DNA of 64,000 bases from Aegilops tauschii subsp. strangulata (GCF_002575655.3 NC_053040.3:352599267-352663266), one strand, 5' to 3'; counted from the stretch's first letter, positions 22,947 through 35,496 are shown. Notes: generated from the sequence alone by a model not told the origin. Numbers and translations: made by a program.

Positions 22947-24610
22947 TGATGTCTACTACACAACCTTCTTCTTGTAGACGTTGTTGGGCCTCCAAGTGCA
23001 GAGGTTTGTAGGACAGTAGCAAATTTCCCTCAAGTGGATGACCTAAGGTTTATCAATCCGTGGGAGGAGTAGGATGAAGATGGTCTCTCTCAAGCAACCC
23101 TGCAACCAAATAACAAAGAGTCTCTTGTGTCCCCAACACACCCAATACAATGGTAAATTGTATAGGTGCACTAGTTCGGCGAAGAGATGGTGATACAAGT
23201 GCAATATAGATGGTAGTTATAGGTTTTTGTAATCTAAAAATATAAAAACAGCAAGGTAACTAATAATAAAAGTGAGCACGAACGCTATTGCAATGCTAGG
23301 AAACAAGGCCTAGGGTTCATACTTTCACTAGTGCAAGTTCTCTCAAGAATAATAACATAATTGGACCATATAACTATCCCTCAACATGCAACAAAGAGTC
23401 ACTCCAAAGTCACTAATAGCGGAGAACAAACAAAGAGATTATGGTAGGGTACGAAACCACCTCAAAGTTATTCTTTCCGATCAATCCATTGGGCTATTCC
23501 TATAAGTGTCACAAACAGCCCTAGAGTTCGTAGTAAAATAACACCTTAAGACACACATCAACCAAAACCCTAATGTCACCTAGATACTCCAATGTCACCT
23601 CAAGTATCCGTGGGAATGATTATACGATATGCATCACACAATCTCAGATTCATCTATTCAACCAACACATAGAACCTCAAAGAGTGCCCCAAAGTTTCTA
23701 CCGGAGAGTCAAGATGAAAACGTGTGCCAACCCCTATGCATAGGTTCATGGGCGGAACCCGCAAGTTGATCACCAAAACATACATCAAGTGGATCAATAG
23801 AATACCCCATTGTCACCACGGGTATCCCACACAAGACATACATCAAGTGTTCTCAAATCATTAAAAGACTCAATCCGATAAGATAACTTCAAAGGGGAAA
23901 CTCAATCCATTACAAGAGAGTAGAGGGGGAGAAACATCATAAGATCCAACTACAATAGCAAAGCTCGCGATACATCAAGATCGTATCACCTCAAGAACAC
24001 GAGAGAGACAGATCAAACACATAGCTACTGGTACATACCCTCAGCCCCGAGGGTGAACTACTCCCTCCTCGTCATGGAGAGCGTCGGGATGATGAAGATG
24101 GCCACCGGTGAGGGTTCCCCCCTCCGGCAGGGTGCCGGAATAGGGTCCCGATTGGTTTTTGGTGGCTATAGAGGCTTGCGGCGGCGGAACTCCCGATCTA
24201 TTCTGTTCCCCGAAGGTTTTAGGGTATATTGGTATATATAGGAGGAAGAAATACGTCAGGGGAGCCACGAGGGGCCCACGAGGGTGGAGGGCGCGCCCAG
24301 GGGGGTGGGTGCGTCCCCCTGCCTCGTGCCTTCCTCGTTGATCCCCTGACGTGCACTCCAAGTCTCCCGGATTGCTTTCTTTCCAAAAATAACTTTCCCG
24401 AAGGTTTCATTCTGTTTGGACTCCGTTTGATATTCCTTTTCTTCGAAACACTGAAACAAGGGAAAAAACAGAAACTGGCACTGGGCTCTGGGTCAATAGG
24501 TTAGTCCCAAAAGTAATATAAAAGTGCATAATAAAGCCCATAAACATCCAAGACGGATAATATAATAGCATGGAACAATAAAAAATTATAGATACGTTGG
24601 AGACGTATCA
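22947..24610 (-). repeat. 3' LTR of the gag-nested element
   Basis: Complete LTR. Compared with the other copy it has an extra 18 bp in the GC-rich stretch near 24300 and a shorter GA run. The adjacent 24611-24640 is the polypurine region (plus strand CCATCCCCAAGCTT). Confidence 0.9.
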
Positions 24611-27425
24611 CCATCCCCAAGCTTAATTCCTGCTCGTCCTCGAGTAGGTAAATTATAAAAACAATTTTTTTGATGTGGAATGCTACTTGGCATAATTTCA
24701 ATGTAATTCTTCTTAATTGTGGTATGAATATTCAGATCCGAAAGATTCAAGATAAAAGTTCATATTGACATAAAAGTAATAATACTTCAAGCATACTAAC
24801 TAAGCAATTATGTCCTCTCAAAATAACATGGCCAAAGAAAGTTCATCCCTACAAAATCATATAGTTCAGTCATGCTCCATTTCCGTCACACAAGAATGCT
24901 CTCATCATGCACAACCCCGATGACAAGCCAAGCAATTGTTTCATACTTTAGTAATCTCAAACTTTTTCAACCTTCACGCAATACATGAGCGTGAGCCATG
25001 GATATAGCACTATGGGTGGAATATAATATAATGATGGGGGTTATGTGGAGAAGATAAAAAAGGAGAAAGTCCCACATCAACGCGGCTAATCAATGAGCTA
25101 TGGAGATGCCCATCGATTGATGTTAATGCAAGGAGTAGGGATTGCCATGCAACGGATGCACTAGAGCTATACATGTATGAAAGCTCAACCAAAGAAACTA
25201 AGTGGGTGTGCATCCAACTTGCTTGCTCGCGAAGACCTAGGGCATTTGAGGAAGCCCATTGTTGGAATATACAAGCCAAGTTCTATAATGAAAAATTCCC
25301 ACTAGTATATGAAAGTGACAAAACAAGAGACTCTCTATCATGAAGATTATGGTGCTACTTTGAAGCACAAGTGTGGTAAAAAGGATAGTAACATTGTCCC
25401 TTCTCTCTTTTTCTCTCATTTTTTTGGGCCTCCCCTTTTTATGGCATTTCTCTCTTTTTTTCCTCACTTGGGACAATGCTCTAGAAAATGATGATCATCA
25501 CACTTCTATTTATTTACAACTCAATGATTACAACTCGATACTAGAACAAAGTATGACTCTCTATGAATGCCTCCGGCGGTGTACCGGGATATGCAATGAA
25601 CCAAGAGTGACATGTATGAAAGAATTATGAATGGTGGCTTTGCCACAAATACTATGTCAACTACATGATCATGCAAAGCAACATGACAATGATGAACGTG
25701 TCATGATAAATGGAATGGTGGAAAGTTGCATGACAATATATCTCGGAATGGCTATGGAAATGCCATAATAGGTAGGTATGGTGGCTGTTTTGAGGAAGAT
25801 ATAAGGAGGTTTATGTGTGAAAGAGCGTATCATATCACGGGGTTTGGATGCACCGGCGAAGTTTGCACCAACTCTCAATGTGAGAAAGGGCAATGCACGG
25901 TACCGAAGAGGCTAGCAATGATGGAAGGGTAAGAGTGCGTATAATCCATGGACTCAACATTAGTCATAAAGAACTCACATACTTATTGCAAAAATCTACA
26001 AGTCATCAAAAACCAAGCATTACGCGCATGCTCCTAGGGGGATAGATTGGTAGGAAAAGACCATCGCTCGTCCCCGACCGCCACTCATAAGGAGGACACT
26101 CAAAGAACACCTCATGTTTCAAATTTGTTACATAACGTTTACCATACGTGCATGCTACGGGACTTGCAAACTTCAACACAAGTATTTCTCAAATTCACAA
26201 CTACTCAACTAGCACAACTTTAATATCACTACCTCCATATCTCAAAACAATCATCAAGCATCAAACTTCTCTTAGTATTCAACACACTCATAAGAAAGTT
26301 TTTACTAGTCTTGAATACCTAGTATATTAGGATTAAGCAAATTACCATGCTGTTTAAGACTCTCAAAATAATATAAGTGAAGCATGAGAGTTCATCTATT
26401 TCTTCAAAATAAAACCACCATTGTGCTCTAAAAGATATAAGTGAAGCACTAGAGCAAACGACAGACTACCCCGAAAGATATAAGTGAAGATCAATGAGTA
26501 GTCGAATAATTATGCAACTATGAAGACTCTCCCATTTAATAATTTCAGATCTTGGTACTTCATTCAAACAGCAAGCAAAGCTAAAAAAAATAAAATGACG
26601 CTCCAAGCAAAACACATATCATGTGGTGAATAAAAATATAGCTCCAAGTAAAGTTACCGATGAATGAAGACGAAAGAGGGGATGCCTTCCGGGGCATCCC
26701 CAAGCTTAGGCTCTTGGTTATCCTTGAATATTACCTTGGGGTGCCTTGGGCATCCCCAAGCTTAGGCTCTTGCCACTCCTTATTCCATAGTCCATCGAAT
26801 CTTTACCCAAAACTTGAAAACTTCACAACACAAAACTTAACAGAAAACTCGTAAGCTCCGTTGACGAAAGAAAACAAAACACCACTTCAAGGTACTGTAA
26901 TGAACTCATTCATTATTTATATTGGTGTTAAACCTACTTTATTCCAACTTCTCTATGGTTTGTAAACTATTTTACTAGCCATAGATTCATCAAAATAAGC
27001 AAACAACACACGAAAAACAGAATCTGTCAAAAACAGAACAGTCTGTAGTAATCTGTAACTAACGCAAACTTCTGGAACGCCAAAAATTCTACCAAAATAG
27101 GACGACCTAGATAATTTGATTATTGATCTTCTGAAATTGGAATCAGTATTTTATCACTTTCTGGTGATTTTTAACAATTGTTTTTGTGAGCAGAAAGTTT
27201 CTGTCTTTTTCAGCAAGATCAAATAATTATCATCCAAGAAGATCCTATAGGTCTTACTTGGCACAAACACTAATTAAAACATAAAAACAAATATAAACAG
27301 AATCTAGATGGATTATTTATTACTAAATAGAACCAAAAAGCAAGAAACTAAAAGAAAATTGGGTTGCCTCCCAACAAGCGCTAACGTTTAACGCCCCTAG
27401 CTAGGCATGATGATTTCAACGATGC
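24611..27425 (-). other. 3' non-coding part of the gag-nested element
   Basis: About 2.8 kb of AT-rich sequence without recognisable domains. CATCCCCAAGCTTAGGCTCT is present twice (about 26693 and 26749) and variants recur to 28300. Short open frames on both strands have no motif. In a complete Gypsy this position would hold RT and integrase. Confidence 0.6.
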
Positions 27426-29478
27426 TCACATAAGAGATAGGAATTGAAACATAAAGATAGCATCATGAAGAATATGACTAGTACATTTAAGTCTAACCCA
27501 CTTCCTATGCATAGGGATTTTGTGAGCAAACAACTTATGGGAACAAGAATCAACTTGCATAGGAAGGCAAAACAAGCATAACTTCAAAACTTTAAGCACA
27601 TAGAGAGGAAACTTGATATTATTGCAATTCCTACAAGCATATGTTACTCCCTCATAATAGTTTTCAGTAGCATCATGAATGAATTCAACAGTATAACCAG
27701 CACCTAAAGCATTCTTTTCATGATCTACTTGCATAAAAAATTTATTACTCTCCACATAAGCAAAATTCTTCTCATTCGGAATAGTGGGAGTATCATAAGA
27801 GACTTGAATACTATAAATTGTTTCCACATTAAAAGAGTAATGTTCAGAAAAAAGGTAATCATAATCATGACAAGTTTTATAAATATAATCATTACTACTC
27901 TTTATAGCATAAGTTTCATCACAATAATCATCATAAGTAGCAACTTTGTTCTCATCATAATCAATTGAAACCTCTTCCGAAATAGTGGACTCATCACTAA
28001 ATAAAGTCATGACCTCTCCAAATCCACTTTCATAATTATCATAATAAGATTCAACATCCTCCAAAATAGTGGGATCATTACTTCCTAAAGTTTACACTCT
28101 TCCAAACCCACTTTTATCAATATAATCATCATAAGTAGGAGGCATGCTATCATCATTATAAATTTGCATATCAAAACTTGGGAGACTAAAAATATCATCC
28201 TCATTAAACTTAGCATCCCCAAGCTTGGGACAAACATTAATTGCAGAAAATATATTCTCAAAAACATCATAATCATCAAACATAGCATCCCCAAGCTTGG
28301 GCCTTTTCATATCATAAGCATAATCACTCTCATCATTAATAGTATGGATAGCACCAATAGTATAGGAATTATCATATTCTTCCAAGCAAGTGCCAAAAAG
28401 ATTTTCAAGATCATAAGGAGTATCATTATCTTCCCAATCATAATCATCACAACAAGCAATAGGCATAATGAGATCATCATCAAGTGCATCATCTTCCACA
28501 ATTATTTTTGATTCATTTTCATGAGGCACAACAATAATAGGAGCAACATTATTTAGGAGAGATATCTTTTTACCTCTCTTCCTTTTTCTTTTCTTCTTCT
28601 TCACCACATCATGTGTGGGTTCAATCCTCTTTTTGGAGCCCCTTATTAATGAGATTGGTTGAATAGAAGGCTCCTCCTCATTACCTGATTCATCATAAGA
28701 AATAATAGGAGAATATTGGGAAGTCTCTTCCCTTTCGTTAGTATTCTCTTCATCTTCTATTTGTTTTCTTTTCTTTATGTAATTGGCAATATAAGGATTT
28801 TCGATGCAATTCACCGCACAATACATATAAATTTCTTCTAGATCAATATAGAGGAATTTCTCAAGGTTATATTCTGGAATATGCTTAGTTTGACATTTCA
28901 TTTCTTCATAACCCAAAAGCAAACTAAGTTCATTATGATGTGCAAGGGAAATCAAATCATCACAATTTTTGGACACGATTCGATCATGAAACAATTTGCA
29001 TTTGATATTTAAATGACCATGTTCATTGCAAAGTTCACAAGTACGGTAAAGATATTTTAAATTTTCAGCACTCACATTTAGCCTTTTCTTGCAACCATTT
29101 AGTTTCTAAATGCTTATGCCTCTTGCAATATCTATCTTCCCTATTTGGTATGTAGTTGCAAACCCAATGCACTCCACAAATATTGACATGTTTATAGGAG
29201 ACATTTTCATCATAACTAGTGAAATTATCATTAGTACTATGGATATTCAAAGAGTTCATACTAACAACATTGCAATCATGCTCATCATTCAAAGATTTAG
29301 TGCCAAACATTTTAATGCATTCTTCTTCTAACACTTTGGCACAATTTTCCTTTCCATCATACTCACGAAAGATATTAAAAAGATGAAGCGTATGTGGTAA
29401 ACTCAATTCCATTTTTTGTAGTTTTCTTTTATAGACTAAACTAGTGATAAAACAAGAAACAAAAAGATTCGATTGCAA
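27426..29478 (-). pseudogene. Long acidic ORF with CCHC knuckle, family unknown
   Basis: Three open segments (29065-29478, 28092-29075, 27426-28064) join into one frame of about 680 codons, broken by a one-base shift near 29070 and a single stop at 28092-28094. Near residue 150 there is CELCNEHGHLNIKC, an exact CX2CX4HX4C knuckle. A Cys/His-rich stretch (CGVHWVCNYIPNREDRYC) precedes it. A Lys/Arg run (KKKKRKRKRGKK) follows, then a long Asp, Glu, Tyr-rich region with a repeated PKLGDA motif. This is the only coding capacity of the element. A nucleocapsid-like RNA-binding role is possible from the knuckle, but the protein is not a recognisable Gag. Confidence 0.6.
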
Positions 29479-29507
29479 GATCTAACGATATACCTTCAAG
29501 CACTCAC

Positions 29508-29528
29508 CTCCCCGGCAACGGCGCCAGA
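29508..29528 (-). promoter_or_regulatory. Primer-binding site, tRNA-Asp type (gag-nested element)
   Basis: Plus strand reads CTCCCCGGCAACGGCGCCA near the 5' LTR, matching the 3' end of plant tRNA-Asp. The identical motif serves Sabrina at 42560-42576. A 7-9 nt gap separates it from the LTR start at 29536. Confidence 0.85.
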
Positions 29529-29535
29529 AACTGCT

Positions 29536-31193
29536 TGATGTCTACTACACAACCTTCTTCTTGTAGACGTTGATGGGCCTCCAAGTGCAGAGGTTTGTAG
29601 GACAGTAGCAAATTTCCCTCAAGTGGATGACCTAAGGTTTATCAATCCATGGGAGGCGTAGGATGAAGATGGTCTCTCTCAAGCAACCCTGCAACCAAAT
29701 AACAAAGAGTCTCTTGTGTCCCCAACACACCAAATACAATGGTAAATTGCATAGGTGCACTAGTTCGGCGAAGAGATGGTGATACAAGTGCAATATAGAT
29801 GGCAGATATAGGTTTTTGTAATCTGAAAATATAAAAACAACAAGGTAACTAATAATAAAAGTGAGCACGAACAGTATTGCAATGCTAGGAAACAAGGCCT
29901 AGGGTTCATACTTTCACTATTGCAAGTTCTCTCAACAATAATAACATAATTGGATCATATAACTATCCCTCAACATGCAACAAAGAGTCATTCCAAAGTC
30001 ACTAATAGCGGAGAACAAACGAAGAGATTATGGTAGGGTACGAAACCACCTCAAAGTTATTCTTTCCGATCAATCCATTGGGCTATTCCTATAAGTGTCA
30101 CAAACAGCCCTAGAGTTCGTAGTAAAATAACACCTTAAGACACACATCAACAAAAACCCTAATGTCACCTAGATACCCCAATGTCACCTCAAGTATCCGT
30201 GGGAATGATTATACGATATGCATCACACAATCTCAGATTCATCTATTCAACCAACACATAGAACCTCAAAGAGTGCCCCAAAGTTTCTACCGGAGAGTCA
30301 AGACGAAAACGTGTGCCAACCCCTATGCATTGGTTCATGGGCGGAACCCGCAAGTTGATCACCAAAACATACATCAAGTGGATCAAAAGAATACCCCATT
30401 GTCACCACGGGTATCCCACACAAGACATACATCAAGTGTTCTCAAATCATTAAAAGACTCAATCCGATAAGATAACTTCAAAGGGGAAACTCAATCCATT
30501 ACAAGAGAGTAGAGGGGGAGAAACATCATAAGATCCAACTACAATAGCAAAGCTCGCGATACATCAAGATCGTATCACCTCAAGAACACGAGAGAGAGAG
30601 AGAGAGAGGGAGACCAAACACATAGCTACTGGTACATACCCTCAGTCCCGAGGGTGAACTACTCCATCCTCATCATGGAGAGCGCCGGGATGATGAAGAT
30701 GGCCACCGGTGAGGGTTCCCCCCTCCAGCAGGGTGCCGGAATAGGGTCCCGATTGGTTTTTGGTGGCTACAGAGGCTTGCGGCGGCGGAACTCCCGATCT
30801 ATTCTGTTCCCCGAAGGTTTTAGGGTATATTGGTATATATAGGAGGAAGAAATACGTCAGGGGAGCCACGAGGGGCCCACGAAGGTGGAGGGCGCGTCCC
30901 CCTGCCTCGTGCCTTCCTCGTTGATCCCCTGACATGCACTCCAAGTCTCCCTGATTGCTTTCTTTCCAAAAATAACTTTCCCGAAGGTTTCATTCCGTTT
31001 GGACTCCGTTTGATATTCCTTTTCTTCGAAACACTGAAACAAGGGAAAAAACAGAAACTGGCACTGGGCTCTGGGTCAATAGGTTAGTCCCAAAAGTAAT
31101 ATAAAAGTGCATAATAAAGCCCATAAACATCCAAGACGGATAATATAATAGCATGGAACAATCAAAAATTCTAGATGCGTTGGAGACGTATCA
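29536..31193 (-). repeat. 5' LTR of the gag-nested element
   Basis: Complete. Carries a (GA) microsatellite of about 20 bp at 30590-30609, absent at that length from the other LTR, and the 18-bp deletion near 30895. Followed by TSD CGCAC. Confidence 0.9.
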
Positions 31194-31462
31194 CGCACCT
31201 TCTCAGCATCTGAGCAACCTGCGGTGGTCAACTCCCTTCCAATACGGCGTAGCCAATCATCAGCAACTATAGGCTCGGTGCTACTGGAAAACACCGGCGG
31301 CTGCAACCTCAGAAAACGAGCTAAGTTGTCAACTGGAGGCGGGTTGTTGTTGTTGTTGTTGCCTTGGTTCTGGACTAATAATTGCATCAAGGCAATCTGC
31401 TGCTGGATCAACTGAGTGAGCTCTAGCAGGAAGGCAAATCCGGTGTCACGTCTTGGAGGCAT
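31194..31462 (-). pseudogene. gag: Chromovirus gag N-terminal part
   Basis: Starts ATG at 31462 and runs 88 codons to the nested insertion. Begins MPPRRDTG, with a Gln/Leu-rich helix and a poly-Asn run (six Asn), then LQPPVFSSSTEP and DDWLRRIGREL, which is the usual start of the chromovirus Gag capsid domain. The frame continues exactly at 22946. Confidence 0.85.
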
Positions 31463-31656
31463 CTGATGGGTTTAGAGGGGAGAGATTAGAATAGAAAAGG
31501 GGTCGACAAAACACTACCCATATGCACATGAGACAAACATAATCATATCACTCAATCAATCAAGCAAGGGCATACAAACGGTCTAGAACTATCGTTAAAA
31601 GTGCTCGGACTACTACTATATACATGGGGGAATACTACTAATCATTTGGTGGTCTA
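31463..31656. other. Spacer between the extra ORF and gag
   Basis: About 194 bp with no ORF and no recognisable signal. It separates the stop of the upstream ORF from the gag start codon. Confidence 0.5.
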
Positions 31657-32388
31657 CTAGAAATTTTGATCGGTGGACGACTCCATGATGTCTGCTCCAG
31701 CTTCGTCTTCAAAGTCATCTTCACTGGGGTCGGAGTCGGTGTCATCGATGATGATGTAGTTCTCCGGGCAAGTGGAATCGTCGTCCTCTCCTCCTGGCGC
31801 GGGGTCTCCCATGAATACTCTGATCTTCTTTATCAGGTCGTCATTCTTCTCCAATAGTGTTGCAATTTCCTCCTCATATCCATCGTGTGTAGACTTGAGT
31901 TCTTCTTCCAGCTCGATGATCCTTGTCTTCGCCTTCTTCAAATCTATCATGTCTGCGCACATCTGATTTTCCTGGCGTCGAATGTGCTGGTTTAACTCCT
32001 GGATGAAAGCTGCAATGGATCTGTCCTTCTTGGTGCTGATCATTTCCCATTGTTCATCTCGGCGCCCACATATCTGGTAGATAGTGTCCTTAAGCTCCTT
32101 ACTGTAGACTTCTCCAATACGTCCCATGGCAATGTGGGCTGCCATGCTCTTGCCTAGACTCCAGGTTGGTGCATCAAAGGAAAACTCTATGGGCTCAGTG
32201 ATTGGCACGAACGTCCTTCCTGGAACTTGAACTCGAATCATCCAGCACTCCTCTTCTGGTAAAGTGGCGTTGTAGGCCCCGGTGAAGCTTGGTATTCCGA
32301 TGTTCAGGTACCTAGTGACTTCCTTCCAGTGGCGTCCAAAGGGTGTGTCTTCATCCGGTTGTGCAAACTTGTTCCTCGAATCCACCAT
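31657..32388 (-). CDS. Extra ORF ahead of gag in the chromovirus, coiled-coil protein
   Basis: An intact 243-codon ORF that starts about 95 bp inside the primer site and ends before gag. The N-terminal half has aromatic and Pro-containing globular sequence (CWMIRVQVPGRTFVP, FSFDAPTWSLGKSMAAHIA). Residues 115-195 look like a coiled coil (RIIELEEELKSTHDGYEEE). The tail is very acidic (DDTDSDPSEDDFEDE). No Pfam-type domain is recognised. It has no stop or frameshift while the adjacent gag-pol carries at least two stops and two shifts, which may reflect short length or chance. An upstream position would make it the first ORF on the genomic RNA. Confidence 0.7.
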   Translation of the reverse strand: MVDSRNKFAQPDEDTPFGRHWKEVTRYLNIGIPSFTGAYNATLPEEECWMIRVQVPGRTFVPITEPIEFSFDAPTWSLGKSMAAHIAMGRIGEVYSKELKDTIYQICGRRDEQWEMISTKKDRSIAAFIQELNQHIRRQENQMCADMIDLKKAKTRIIELEEELKSTHDGYEEEIATLLEKNDDLIKKIRVFMGDPAPGGEDDDSTCPENYIIIDDTDSDPSEDDFEDEAGADIMESSTDQNF

Positions 32389-32479
32389 CCTAAGAGTAGA
32401 AAATGGAGAGGAGTCAGAAATGAGTAGAGAAGAGTGACCTATGGCTTATCTTAGTGGTCGTGTCCTACACTCAGCGTGT

Positions 32480-32491
32480 GCTCTGATACCA
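32480..32491 (-). promoter_or_regulatory. Chromovirus primer-binding site, initiator tRNA-Met
   Basis: Plus strand GCTCTGATACCA, 3 nt from the 5' LTR start, is exactly the last 12 nt of plant initiator tRNA-Met. This is the usual primer of chromoviruses. Confidence 0.9.
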
Positions 32492-32494
32492 TCA

Positions 32495-35293
32495 TGTAGC
32501 GACCCGACCTCAAACGGTCAAGTCTCTGTGCTTCCGTGTCATCCCTGGATCGGTAATGCTGACACACACAGTACTCGAAGGATTTATAACAGAGTAGCAA
32601 TCACACACTTATTACATCGAATGTCTCAAAAGAGAAATTATTACAATAAATATGGCATAAGGCCATCTAATATGATAACAGCGGAAGGCTTGGAAGATAA
32701 AGTGAGTCCATCAACTCCAACGGCATAGCTGAGCTGCACGGCAACGACCTAACGAACCTTACTCCTCGTCTGAAAAGTCTGCAACATAATACGTTGCAGC
32801 CCGAGGTCAGCACATGGAATATGCTGGCAATATAACACAGTAATGCAAGAACAGAATAATGCTATCACTATATGCATATTTGGCTGGTGGAAAAGCTCTA
32901 TGGTTATAGTTTTGCGAAAAGCCAATTTTTCCCTACAACAAAGGAATAAGTTTTATTTTAATTATCATGGTAGTTGAAACATCATTGAGAAGGTTCCTCC
33001 AACTCAATCCCAATTAAAAGTAATTATCAACCCAACAATATTAAATTAGAGTGATGAGATACTTATGATAATCCAAGTACTAGATACTCAAGATGTCCAT
33101 AACCGGGGACACGGCTAACCATGATTAGATTGTACACCCTGCAGAGGTTTGCGCACTTTTCCCCACAAGACTCGATTGCCTCCGTTGGATTTCTCGCACT
33201 ACATGGTGTTTGAGAAACGGATGACTGAGACACAGTCTTTCAGAAGCATTCACTCTAACCCTGGGTAGACAGTACCAACCTACATCCCTCTACATCTGCT
33301 AGCCTACCACTTGAAGAGGTCATGCAACGTACTCAACTATGCTAGAGCCCATAATAGCTTGTGGCTGCACACGGAAGTTTCTAGCATGTAATATCTCAGT
33401 TCCCTTCGAGCCTGGGTGGCGGACCTTAGGATTATCTCACAGGTACTCCGGGATATCCTAGGACAACACAGGATTCTCCAGGTGCCCGACAAGCAATCCA
33501 CCCAGATGTGTATTAAAGTAGCCACCTTAAGTTGAACCATTAATTAACCATCTCACATCTGTCATGGATTCACTCACCCAAACCACGTCTACGAGCATAG
33601 CATAGCAATATAAGCAATACGTAGAAGTAACTCCCAAGGGTTTGATAATAACAGGGCAATAGGTTCTACCTCATCAACTACTTCCCAATACCCACAAGTT
33701 AATCACATCCTAATCATGCAGTGTTTGAGGATTGGAGCTAATGCATAAAAACTGGGTATGAAAAGAGTATGATCAATGTGTTACTTGCCTTGCTGACGAT
33801 CCGCAAAACCTAGGGACTCGTAGTAGCACGCTTCGCACTCCGGGAATTCTATCGCAAACAATCAATAGCATACATAAGCAATCAATCACGGATGCACGGG
33901 TAAAACTCAAATAAGAAGAACTAACCAGAAAGTTCAACTTAAGAACTCCGGTTTGCAAAAAGAATCAAATCAAACGGAGCAACGAAACTCAAACTGCGAA
34001 AGAAACAAGATTCATTTACTAATCTGGCCTAAAGTCAAATTTTACGGTACCAAAATCTTGTTCAAGTTGGTTAAACAGAAAGAGGGTTTCGATACGAAGA
34101 TCTAGGCGCTTGAATCGCCTGATTCCGATAAACGAGCGAAAAGATAAACTAAAACGAAAATCGGATCAGAAATCGCGATCGAAAATAATCGCGAAAAACC
34201 CGGGAAAAAGAAAAAACAAACGAACAGGCTAATGAACGAGCGTTCGTTGTCTGTGACTAACGGGCGAAATCGTTCGTTAAAATGAACGTACGGACTAACG
34301 TCCGCTAAATAAACTAAACCGAGAAAACCAACGAACTGGTCTAAAAAAACTTAACTAGGGTTAAAAAACCGACGGTTTTTACCTAAACCGAAAAAAAACC
34401 GGGCGGCGAAATTTGCGAACTCCGGCGCGGCTCCGGCGGCTTCCGGCGAGCGGGGCGGCGGCGCGGGTGACGACGGGGTGGCGAGGGTGGTGCGGCGGCG
34501 AGGCGGGCGGCGGCAGGCGGCAACGGGCGCTGCGGGCGGCGGCGGCTGGCGGCGAGGCGAGGCGCGGCAGGGGGCGGCGGGCGGCGGCTGCTGCTGCGTG
34601 CGGCGGCGGGGTGGCGATTTGGGGGCGGGGGCGGCGGCTTATAAAGGGGAGGGGCGGGTGGCTTGCGGGAGGGGCCGGGAGGTGTCCTGGGCGGCGACGG
34701 CGGCGGCTGCCGAGTCCTGGCCGGACTCAGGCACGGCGAAGGCGGTGGCGCGGCGTGGGCCGGCCTGGCTCGGCTGGGCCTTGGCCCAGTCAGGCGCGGA
34801 AGTTAAAAAAAAACAGATTCCGCCGAAAAGAGATCCTAGAAAAATAAATAAAAATCTAAAAATACAAAAACAAATTTTCACCGTCTAAATAAAATATTTA
34901 GAACAAGATGAACTTTGTTTTGCCCTAAAATGCAATTTTTGAAAAACGCATAATTTTCCTATGCAAATAAAATAGCAATAAAATCCGAATAAAATCAAAG
35001 ATTTGATTTTAATATTTTTCCTCCAATATTTCATTTATTTTGGAGAAGTCATTTTATCTCCTCTCATATATTTTAATATGAAATATTTTCAGAGAGAAAA
35101 ATAATTAAAACAAATAATCCTCGTTTCAATATTTGATAAAATTCAAATATGAAAACAGTGAAATCCCCAACTCTCTCCGAGGGTCCTTGAGTTGCTTAGA
35201 ATTTTGAGGATCGCGAAACGAAATGCAACAAAAATATGTTATGCATGAATGATCTATGTATAACATTCCAAATTGAAAATTTGGGATGTTACA
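32495..35293 (-). repeat. Chromovirus 5' LTR
   Basis: 2799 bp, matching 16027-18805 with about 4% mismatches and several indels, mostly in the CpG-rich block (34400-34800). Ends TTGGGATGTTACA before TSD CAGGA. Confidence 0.88.
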
Positions 35294-35298
35294 CAGGA

Positions 35299-35496
35299 CT
35301 TTTGGAGTTGTGCAGAATATGCCTCTAATATTTGCTCCTTTTCCAGCCAAGAATTCCAGCTGCCGGCATTCTCCCTCTTCATATAAACCTTGCAAAATAA
35401 GAGAGAATAGACATAAGTATTGTGACATAATGTGTAATAACAGCCCATAATGAAATAAATATCGATATAAAAGCATGATGCAAAATGGACGTATCA
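35299..35496 (-). repeat. Sabrina 3' LTR, segment 3
   Basis: Final part of the LTR, ending GGACGTATCA. Aligns with 43467-43664 of the other LTR. The adjacent minus-strand purine tract (AAGCTTGGGGAGT, 35497-35510) is the polypurine tract. Confidence 0.88.

Larger units (their letters stand above)
22947..31193 (-). mobile_element. Non-autonomous Gypsy-type element in the chromovirus gag
   Basis: LTRs 22947-24610 and 29536-31193 (1664 and 1658 bp) start TGATGTCTACTACAC and end GGAGACGTATCA. Flanked by CGCAC (22942-22946 and 31194-31198). The primer site matches tRNA-Asp as in Sabrina. Internal DNA is 4925 bp with one long, decayed ORF and no RT, RNase H or integrase. LTRs differ at roughly 2%. 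It resembles a large-retrotransposon-derivative type element that uses another family's enzymes. The shared tRNA-Asp primer and terminal sequence point to an Athila-lineage helper. I think of WHAM-type families but cannot fix the name. Confidence 0.85.
16027..35293 (-). mobile_element. Chromodomain Gypsy retrotransposon (Tekay/Del-type chromovirus)
   Basis: LTRs of about 2.8 kb (16027-18805 and 32495-35293) start TGTAGCGACCCGACC and end GGGATGTTACA. They are flanked by CAGGA (16022-16026 and 35294-35298) within the Sabrina LTR. Minus-strand order is an extra ORF, gag, protease, RT, RNase H, integrase, chromodomain. LTRs differ at about 4% by eye. Gag is split by a nested element (22947-31193). 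The long LTR, initiator-Met primer site and C-terminal chromodomain place it in the Tekay/Del group by known family features. The Triticeae family name is not certain. Confidence 0.88.

Noticed and set aside
24041..24504. ORFs of 106, 91 and 67 codons, repeated near 30642-31087
   Set aside because: LTR sequence of the gag-nested element. Differences between the two copies break the frames.
24611..27425. Degraded RT or integrase hidden in the non-coding part of the gag-nested element
   Set aside because: No RT, RNase H or integrase motif could be read in any frame. A profile search would settle it.
34413..34888. ORFs of 144, 136 and 80 codons
   Set aside because: The same CpG-rich LTR block in the second copy; no conservation of frame between the two.
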